A stretch of 31,069 bases of DNA from JBKJZO01 sp046715235 (GTDB lineage Bacteria; Actinomycetota; Actinomycetes; BP-191): assembly GCA_046715235.1 (NCBI GenBank), contig JBKJZO010000210.1, positions 1 through 31,069 of the forward strand, in the 5' to 3' direction. The number at the start of each line of letters is the position of its first letter. Position 1 is the stretch's first letter. Shown here piece after piece: positions 25,471 through 31,069 of the stretch. A program made the translations under genes and the position numbers. The notes under the pieces were generated by a model. The model was not told where the DNA came from. It ran no database searches and saw only the letters and a list, made by a program, of their open reading frames with translations.

Positions 25471-27390
25471 GTGCTGCCTGGGGTCCAGTTCGTGACGCTT
25501 CTCCGCCATACCGCCGCGGGCATTGCGGCCCTCGCGCTGGAGGGGACGCTAGGCGTTCGACTCGCGGAGCAGCTGGTGCACACAACGGGACGACGCCCCT
25601 CTCCGTCCGAGATCCGCTCGTGGGAACGCAGCCTTCCCGTCCTTGCGCAAGACCTGCTGCAGGCCGGCCTCGAGCGAGTCGAGATGCTGCTTGAACACCG
25701 AATGCCATTAACAAGCAAGCGGCCCGACGTCGTACTCGCGGGGCAGCATCCTCGGACCGGCGGGCCTTCGTACGTCGTTGTCGAGCTGAAGCAGTGGACC
25801 CAAGGGGTACCAGTCCAGGGATCCGAGGACCTGATCGTGTTCCCCGGGGACTCGCGTCGACCGCGCCTACATCCCGTGAGCCAGGTTCGCGCCTATTGCC
25901 GTCACATGGTCGACTTCACCAAGTCGCTCCAGGGCCGCGACGACGCTGTGGCGGGTGTTGCCTACCTTCACAATGCGACGGACGCAGGCGTCTACGAGCT
26001 ATTCGACGCACCCCAGGATCTATACGGCAGACTGTTCACGGGTCAAAGGCGTGCGGACTTCGTCGAGTATCTGCGCGCGCGACTGGATGGCTCCGTCGAT
26101 GGAGCGGTGTACGCCGACGAGCTCCTGACATCAGCTGCGGCGCCAAGTCGGCAGCTCCTCGCCGTAGCCGCTGCGGAGATTCAGGATCGCGAACAGTTCG
26201 TTCTGCTAGACGAACAGCAGGTCGCATATTCGACAGTGCTTCACGCCGTCGAACAAGCGCGGCGCGCCGACCGCAAGTCGATAGTGATCGTGACGGGCGG
26301 ACCCGGGACCGGCAAGAGCGTCATCGCCCTGTCCCTGCTTGGCGAACTTGCCCGACAGGGTCGGACCGTCTTGCATGCCACGGGTTCCAAGTCATTCACG
26401 CTGACGTTGCGCAAGGTGGCGGGGCGTCGTTCGCCCCGCACAGCGAACCTTTTCAAGTTCTTCAATCACTTCGTGGACGCCGACCCAAACGACCTCGATG
26501 TTCTGATACTCGATGAGGCGCATCGCATCCGGGAGACATCCGAGAGTCGTTACACCGCGGCCTCGCGACGCAGCGGCCGGCCGCAGATCGACGAACTCAT
26601 CGCGGCGGCACGCGTGCCCGTATTCCTGTTGGACGAGAACCAGGTCGTACGTCCAGGCGAGATGGGAACTGTCGCGGACATCGAGGCGTACGCCGGACAG
26701 CTCGGCATCCCCACCTATCGCATTGATCTGAACGCACAATTTCGATGCGGAGGAAGCGAGTACTACGGGACCTGGGTTCGTCGGCTACTCGGCATCGAGC
26801 AAGGCGGTCCCCTCCCCTGGATCGAAGATCCACTGTTCGAGCTCAGAGTTGCCGACTCCCCACGCGAGATGGAAGCCGTGCTCGAAACGAAGATCGATGC
26901 CGGGTACAGCGGGCGCATGGCAGCTGGTTTCTGCTGGCCATGGAGCAATCCGCTCAAGGACGGCAGTCTCGTGAATGACGTCGTGATCGACGGCTGGTCG
27001 CGACCCTGGAACCTCCGCAGCGATCGAGCGGTGGGCGGCGCTCCGCCGTCGCCTCTCTGGGCTACCGATCCGGCTGGCTTCGGGCAAGTCGGCTGCGTCT
27101 ACACCGCGCAGGGATTCGAGTACGACTGGAACGGCGTGATTATTGGCCCCGACCTGGTATGGCGCGAGGACCGCTGGGCCACCGACCGCGCCGCGACCCG
27201 GGACCCAAATCTCAAGAACAGCGCCAAGGTCTCAGACGACGAGTTCAGCCGCCTCATCCGCAACGTGTACAAGGTCCTTCTCACGCGAGGGATGGTTGGA
27301 ACCGTGTTGTACTCGACGGACGCAGAAACACGAGCCGCGCTCTCGGTGCTGGTGTCGGGCGGCACATTGCTCGGGGCGAAGGCCCGCTAG
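25471..27390 (+). CDS. DUF2075 nuclease-helicase (Schlafen-like ATPase group)
   Basis: A 639-aa protein. The start is GTG 25471; GTG 25492 (VTLLRHTAAG) with GGGG upstream aligns better with family starts and is an alternative. The N-terminal third resembles a PD-(D/E)xK nuclease: SKRPDVVLAG (84-91) then YVVVELKQW (101-109). The SF1-like ATPase follows: Walker A GGPGTGKS at 276-283, Walker B LILDEAHR with Asp348-Glu349, FLLDENQVV, the QFRCGGSEYY motif and YTAQGFEYDWNGVIIG. The closing NVYKVLLTRGMVGT is typical of DUF2075. It probably unwinds or translocates on nucleic acid and cuts it. The stop TAG overlaps the GTG of the downstream HNH gene by one base. Confidence 0.88.
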   Translation: MLPGVQFVTLLRHTAAGIAALALEGTLGVRLAEQLVHTTGRRPSPSEIRSWERSLPVLAQDLLQAGLERVEMLLEHRMPLTSKRPDVVLAGQHPRTGGPSYVVVELKQWTQGVPVQGSEDLIVFPGDSRRPRLHPVSQVRAYCRHMVDFTKSLQGRDDAVAGVAYLHNATDAGVYELFDAPQDLYGRLFTGQRRADFVEYLRARLDGSVDGAVYADELLTSAAAPSRQLLAVAAAEIQDREQFVLLDEQQVAYSTVLHAVEQARRADRKSIVIVTGGPGTGKSVIALSLLGELARQGRTVLHATGSKSFTLTLRKVAGRRSPRTANLFKFFNHFVDADPNDLDVLILDEAHRIRETSESRYTAASRRSGRPQIDELIAAARVPVFLLDENQVVRPGEMGTVADIEAYAGQLGIPTYRIDLNAQFRCGGSEYYGTWVRRLLGIEQGGPLPWIEDPLFELRVADSPREMEAVLETKIDAGYSGRMAAGFCWPWSNPLKDGSLVNDVVIDGWSRPWNLRSDRAVGGAPPSPLWATDPAGFGQVGCVYTAQGFEYDWNGVIIGPDLVWREDRWATDRAATRDPNLKNSAKVSDDEFSRLIRNVYKVLLTRGMVGTVLYSTDAETRAALSVLVSGGTLLGAKAR

Positions 27391-28299
27391 TGGAGCATTT
27401 CGGATACGACCACGCCCCAGCACGCGCGGCGGTGTTCGCGCACCTGGAGCGGCTCCATGCGAGATACCCCGCGGACGCGATCCGCTCGTCAGTGATCAAC
27501 TCATTTGAGTACGAAGGCAGGCGGGTCCCACTCGTGGTGCAGTCAGGCATCTGGAAGCCCGCCGGTTTCGAGTCCGCCTTGACCATCCGTACGACGTATA
27601 CGCGTCCAAGCGATCTTCCGCCGTACGAGGACACGGTTCGAGGAGATGGCCTGATCGGATACAAGTACCGAGGCACCGACCCGGATCATTCGGATAACAG
27701 GGCGTTGCGCCGAGCGATGCAGATGCAGACACCGCTCGTGTATTTCATCGGGGTCGCAAAGAGCGTGTACATGCCGTTGTGGCCGGTGTACGTCGTCGAC
27801 GAAGACCGAGCCAACCATGAGTTCGCGCTCGCAGTGGACGAGGCGCAGCGAGGCTTGGATGTCGACACGGGTCGACCCGGTTCAGCGTCGCTACGTCGAG
27901 CGGCTGACCAAGCTGCGCCTGCATCAGCCTGTATTCCGTGCGCGCGTCCTTCGTGCTTACGACAACGCGTGCGGCGTCTGCCAGTTGCGACATCCCGAAC
28001 TACTCGACGCGGCGCACATTCTCGCGGACGGTCATCCCCGCGGACTGCCCGTCGTACCGAACGGCATGGCGATGTGCAAGATCCACCACGCGGCCTACGA
28101 CGCGAATATCCTCGGCGTCCGGCCGGATCTGCGGATAGAGATCCGGATGGACATCCTCAACGAGGTCGACGGACCCATGTTGCGCCACGGTCTGCAGGAC
28201 ATGCACGGCGCTTCACTCTCCATACCTCGCGCGCACGACGCCCGTCCCGACCAATTGAGCCTTGCCGAACGCTACGAGGCATTCCGCCGCGCCAGCTAG
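27390..28299 (+). pseudogene. HNH endonuclease paralogue, frameshifted
   Basis: The reading starts at a GTG at 27390, sharing one base with the DUF2075 stop, and follows the intact paralogue at 18924-19832 along its whole length. The first frame covers residues 1 to about 160 (GYDHAPARAAVFAHLERLHA..., SGIWKPAGFESALTIRTTYT). Near 27861-27880, where GTCGACACGG is followed by GTCGACCCGG, one extra base compared with the paralogue shifts the frame. The second frame then continues DPVQRRYVERLTKLRLHQPV and the HNH domain (CGVCQLRHPELLDAAHI, PNGMAMCKIHHAAYD) to TAG 28297-28299. All HNH ligands are kept, so the break looks recent, or it is a sequencing error. Otherwise it would be a DUF2075 partner nuclease. 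Confidence 0.85.
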
Positions 28300-28749
28300 T
28301 TTGTCCCCGCACGGAGAACGCAGAGCCGGCACGCACCATGCTAATGACGAGCGCGCAGTACGCCGCGGGAGTCACGCCCCGGTCGACGAGGTTGCTGTAG
28401 GCCAGCATCGCTGGTCAGTACCGCGATGTCGTCGCAGGACGGACACGAATCAGTCAGCGGCGACGAGTTGCTAACGGTTTGCGCGGAGCCCCGCAATAGG
28501 ACGCCTGAACCACCTGAGCCCGCGTCGCTGAGAACGGCGCCACTAGGCCCGGCTTAGAGACCACGCGCGTCGGCAAGGCTCAATACGCGAACACGATCAA
28601 CGATTCGTCGCCCCCAGGGACGTCCTTCCATGCGCTTAGCTGGATCTCGCTGAGCGATGCGCCAGACGTTGCTGCCGATCTCGTGGGAGTCTGCTTTCCT
28701 TCGTGGCGCTTTGATCCCGCTGAAGCAGTCAAGTAAGGATGTGGCCCAG
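28300..28749. other. Intergenic stretch with a short open relic
   Basis: No intact gene. From 28518 to the TAA at 28734-28736 the plus strand is open for 72 codons and ends in protein-like sequence (TSFHALSWISLSDAPDVAAD, FPSWRFDPAEAVK), but no ATG or GTG start exists. Its stop overlaps the ribosome-binding site of the next gene, as in an operon, so it may be the tail of a deleted upstream gene. The first 200 bases show nothing I can support. Confidence 0.4.
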
Positions 28750-30753
28750 GTGTTCATCAAGGCGATCCGCGTCGGGCGCTTCCGCCATTTGGCGAATCTC
28801 GAACTGGCCCTGCCGGTTCAGCGCCAAGCCTCGTCCGCGGTTGTGTTGGCCGGACCGAACGGCGGTGGCAAGAGCTCTTTGCTGGAAATCATCTCCTTTG
28901 CGGTCGCCAGCTCTTACTCCTACAGCTGGGGGGCAGCCCGCAGCTTCGGAGAACATTCGTTCGAGGTCGACGTGGGACTCACGGCGGACGAGGCGCGACT
29001 GATAGACGAGTGGGTCACGCAATCCGGACAGAGGCCGAGTTTCCCGGTCGAGGAACTCCAGCAACTCAGCCGCGAGCGCTGGTACACGCGCTACTTCAAT
29101 AGCGCAGCTGCCGACTCGAACGCGCAGCAGCGGCACGACCGGGCGCACAACCTTGTCCTGGGTGCGCTCCGCCAGCAATACGGAAGGCCAATCGGGTTCT
29201 CGCTGCCCGCCGACCGGAGTTACCCGGCCACTACGTTCGAGCAGCAGAAGCTGCTAAACCACCAGGACCCGCGGCAGCGGACGACGAACGCAGCCTTCCA
29301 GCAACCAGCGTTCCAGTACCGAGACATGCTCGACTTTCTTATCGAGCAGCAGTACCACTTCCTTCGGCAGCTTGGGCAGTATCACCTAGCATGTGAGGAA
29401 GGGCACGAACCGCCGACGAAGCCAATCAATCCGATCACGCCATACAACCAACTGCTGCAGCAGCTCTTGCCGGACTATGCACTCAGTCCGCCACCAGGCG
29501 ACGGGCCGCCGAATAACCTCTGGATCAGCATCCCGAGCGGGGAGGTTCTTCCGTTCAGCGACCTCTCGTCCGGCGAGAAAGAGGTCTTCTTTGTGCTCGC
29601 GAACTTCATCCGCCAGAACGTCGCCAACGCCATAGTCATCGTCGACGAACCCGAATTACACCTGCACCCAGAACTCGGCAGGCGGCTCGTCAGAATGATG
29701 CTCGATGTCAAACCCGGCAACCAGCTCTGGCTTGCGACGCACAACCCTGAGATCTTCGACGAGGTAGGTGCTGATCGCACGTTCTTCGTTTCGCGGGAAT
29801 CAGGGACTGCGTCGATTAAGAGAGCGAGCGACGCAGACGTCGCGGAGAACCTCCTGAAGGGGATGTTCGGATTCTCCGGCTACATCGGAGTGGGCCGCTC
29901 CCTTGTCTTCCTGGAAGGGGAAGCTTCAAGTATCGACCGAAAGCTCTTCTCACGCCTGTTCGGGCCTGACATGGCGAGTGTCAAGTTGGTGCCTGCTGGT
30001 GGCGTGGAGACAGTGGGACGCATCAACTCCGCCGTCCTACAGATCATTGAGGCGGGCCTGGCCCGGATGTCGTTCTACGCCATCCGGGACCGCGACTACC
30101 TGACTGATGACGAGGTGGCTGCTTACGCTGCGCACCCTACGCGCAGGTTCCGGGTCTTGCAGCGCTGCCACATTGAGAATTACCTGCTGGACGACGCAGT
30201 TATAGCGGAGGTTCTTCGCGAGATTTACGATCAAAACGTGGACGAGGCAGCGGCCGAGGCTCTACTCGTCGAGACCGCACGCGACATGTCCGCCGAGGTG
30301 CTGGTGGCCATGGTCGGATTCCGGCTCCAGCGGCTCACTTGGGCTGAAGATTTCATGCGGGGTTCAGCCTACAAGGGTGTTTCACTGCTGCAGCCGAACG
30401 GCGAAACCGCCGGCGATCGCGTGGAGGCCATAACTCGGATGTTTCAGGACGCCGCCGCCCAGGTGCGAGACGAGAAGGCCGCACGCGTCTCCGGTGAGGC
30501 CACACGGGTCTTGGTGGACGAATGTCGGGCGGAGATCGAGCATTGGATGACAGCGCTCACGCCCGGGCAGAGCTGGCGGGAGCGCTTCCCGGGCAAGCGC
30601 CTGCTAGAGCAGTTCGCAAAAAAGGTTGGCGTGCAGGACGCGGTCGCCTTCCACAATCAACTCATTCTCGGCCTCGCGCAAAACCAAGATCGGATCCCTA
30701 CAGAGTTGAGCGGGCTGATGGGCAAAGTTCGGACCGGCGCGCCCTTCGACTAG
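28750..30753 (+). CDS. Fused AAA ATPase-DUF4435 protein, PARIS AriA/AriB-like
   Basis: A 667-aa protein from GTG 28750, with AAGGA 10 bases upstream; a GTG at 28741 and a longer frame to 28657 are less likely. The N-terminal ATPase (AAA_15/21, SMC/OLD-like) has VFIKAIRVGRFRHLANLEL, Walker A GPNGGGKSS (35-43), signature DLSSGEKEV (about 271), Walker B IVIVDEPELHLHPE (about 295-308) and LATHNPEI. The C-terminal DUF4435 Toprim-like part has FLEGEAS with Glu389, IRDRD with Asp447/Asp449 and CHIENYLLDD. In PARIS, AriA is such an ATPase and AriB such a DUF4435 nuclease that cuts tRNA when a phage anti-restriction protein is sensed; fused forms exist. An OLD-family nuclease or RloA-like ATPase is the alternative. 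All motifs are intact and it stands as a one-gene module. Confidence 0.82.
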   Translation: MFIKAIRVGRFRHLANLELALPVQRQASSAVVLAGPNGGGKSSLLEIISFAVASSYSYSWGAARSFGEHSFEVDVGLTADEARLIDEWVTQSGQRPSFPVEELQQLSRERWYTRYFNSAAADSNAQQRHDRAHNLVLGALRQQYGRPIGFSLPADRSYPATTFEQQKLLNHQDPRQRTTNAAFQQPAFQYRDMLDFLIEQQYHFLRQLGQYHLACEEGHEPPTKPINPITPYNQLLQQLLPDYALSPPPGDGPPNNLWISIPSGEVLPFSDLSSGEKEVFFVLANFIRQNVANAIVIVDEPELHLHPELGRRLVRMMLDVKPGNQLWLATHNPEIFDEVGADRTFFVSRESGTASIKRASDADVAENLLKGMFGFSGYIGVGRSLVFLEGEASSIDRKLFSRLFGPDMASVKLVPAGGVETVGRINSAVLQIIEAGLARMSFYAIRDRDYLTDDEVAAYAAHPTRRFRVLQRCHIENYLLDDAVIAEVLREIYDQNVDEAAAEALLVETARDMSAEVLVAMVGFRLQRLTWAEDFMRGSAYKGVSLLQPNGETAGDRVEAITRMFQDAAAQVRDEKAARVSGEATRVLVDECRAEIEHWMTALTPGQSWRERFPGKRLLEQFAKKVGVQDAVAFHNQLILGLAQNQDRIPTELSGLMGKVRTGAPFD

Positions 30754-31069
30754 CCAGGCGACGCCCCCGCGACTATCCGAGGCGGCCGCGCTAACGCCAT
30801 GCACTCGCTCGGATATCAGGGGTGCTGGCTTATAGTGACAAGAAGGCGGTCCCGTAGCGGGATGGTGCCTGTTATACCGCGAATTCGAGGTACCACCACG
30901 AGCGGTACCACGCTGCCGCTGCAAGGCCGACGACTGAGCGCCCACACGACGAGGGCAACGGCGTCCCAGGTCAGGCGCGGAGCGGCTCACCCTGACCTAG
31001 GCCGAGTGCGGGCGCGACAGACTCAGCTGCAGCCGCTTGTGCGGCCGCAGCTTTCGCAGACGTAGCAGC
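30754..31069. other. Right-edge stretch without a clear gene
   Basis: No intact gene. On the minus strand the frame entering from the window edge reads AATSAKAAAAQAAAAESVAP and stops at 30973-30971; it could be the Ala-rich tail of a gene lying further right. A short inverted repeat (TCCCG-TAG-CGGGA, about 30851-30863) follows the AAA gene and could be a weak terminator. Confidence 0.3.

Noticed and set aside
28320..28430. Minus frame with DIAVLTSDAGLQ, possible PIN tail
   Set aside because: Only a VLTSD-like match and Arg-rich afterwards; too weak to call another VapC relic.
28554..28760. 68-aa minus frame ending VLSLADARGL
   Set aside because: Antisense to the more protein-like plus frame and to the start of the AAA gene; no support.
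1..31069. CRISPR arrays, tRNA/rRNA genes, insertion-sequence ends
   Set aside because: No regularly spaced repeats, tRNA-like cloverleaf, rRNA motif or transposase was seen on either strand by eye.

Overview
The window is GC-rich throughout, uses GTG starts freely and packs its genes with overlapping stop/start codons. It encodes XRE- and TetR-type regulators, VapBC pairs and Sec-secreted FN3 proteins. Together these point to a high-GC Gram-positive actinobacterium (Nocardioides-like is a guess). I saw no rRNA, tRNA, CRISPR array or intact transposase. Most of the window looks like a defence island that has been rearranged and partly decayed.

Layout. (1) 1-6178, minus strand: a type I Wadjet operon jetA-jetB-jetC-jetD, all junctions overlapping, with jetD cut by the window edge. 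(2) 6299-12223: a VapC relic, two large secreted proteins on the minus strand (a PD40 beta-propeller/FN3 protein and an FN3-like protein) and a small plus-strand unknown; a perfect inverted repeat marks the convergent end. (3) 12444-15412, minus strand: a two-gene operon of a 129-aa beta-grasp (ubiquitin/MoaD-like) protein ending in Gly-Gly and a large DUF4132 protein. This is my leading candidate for a poorly described system. (4) 15378-21273: a block bounded by two diverged direct repeats, each holding a fragment of a C-type-lectin gene plus the start of the ubiquitin-like gene. Between them lie a divergent DUF4386/TetR pair with a palindromic operator, a Doc and a Fic gene that have both lost their 5' ends head to head, an intact HNH endonuclease gene, a VapC relic, a complete VapBC pair with operator, and an OmpA-domain relic. 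(5) 21351-24045, minus strand: a VAO-type flavoprotein and a membrane protein, with lower GC at the 3' end. (6) 24046-25008: decayed DNA with an XRE-regulator relic. (7) 25009-28299: a MazG-like pyrophosphohydrolase gene divergent from a DUF2075 nuclease-helicase gene, which overlaps by one base a second HNH gene. That HNH gene is a frameshifted paralogue of the one at 18.9 kb. (8) 28750-30753: a single-chain AAA ATPase-DUF4435 (Toprim-like) protein, the domain pair of PARIS AriA and AriB fused.

How they may work together. Wadjet acts on invading circular DNA, and the fused AriA/AriB-like protein would sense anti-defence factors. The DUF2075/HNH/MazG cluster and the HNH paralogue look like restriction-type modules, and VapBC is a stabilising toxin-antitoxin pair. 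Repeated paralogues and at least five toxin or regulator relics show repeated gain and loss at this locus. All functions are inferred from motifs and gene order seen by eye; no database search was run.
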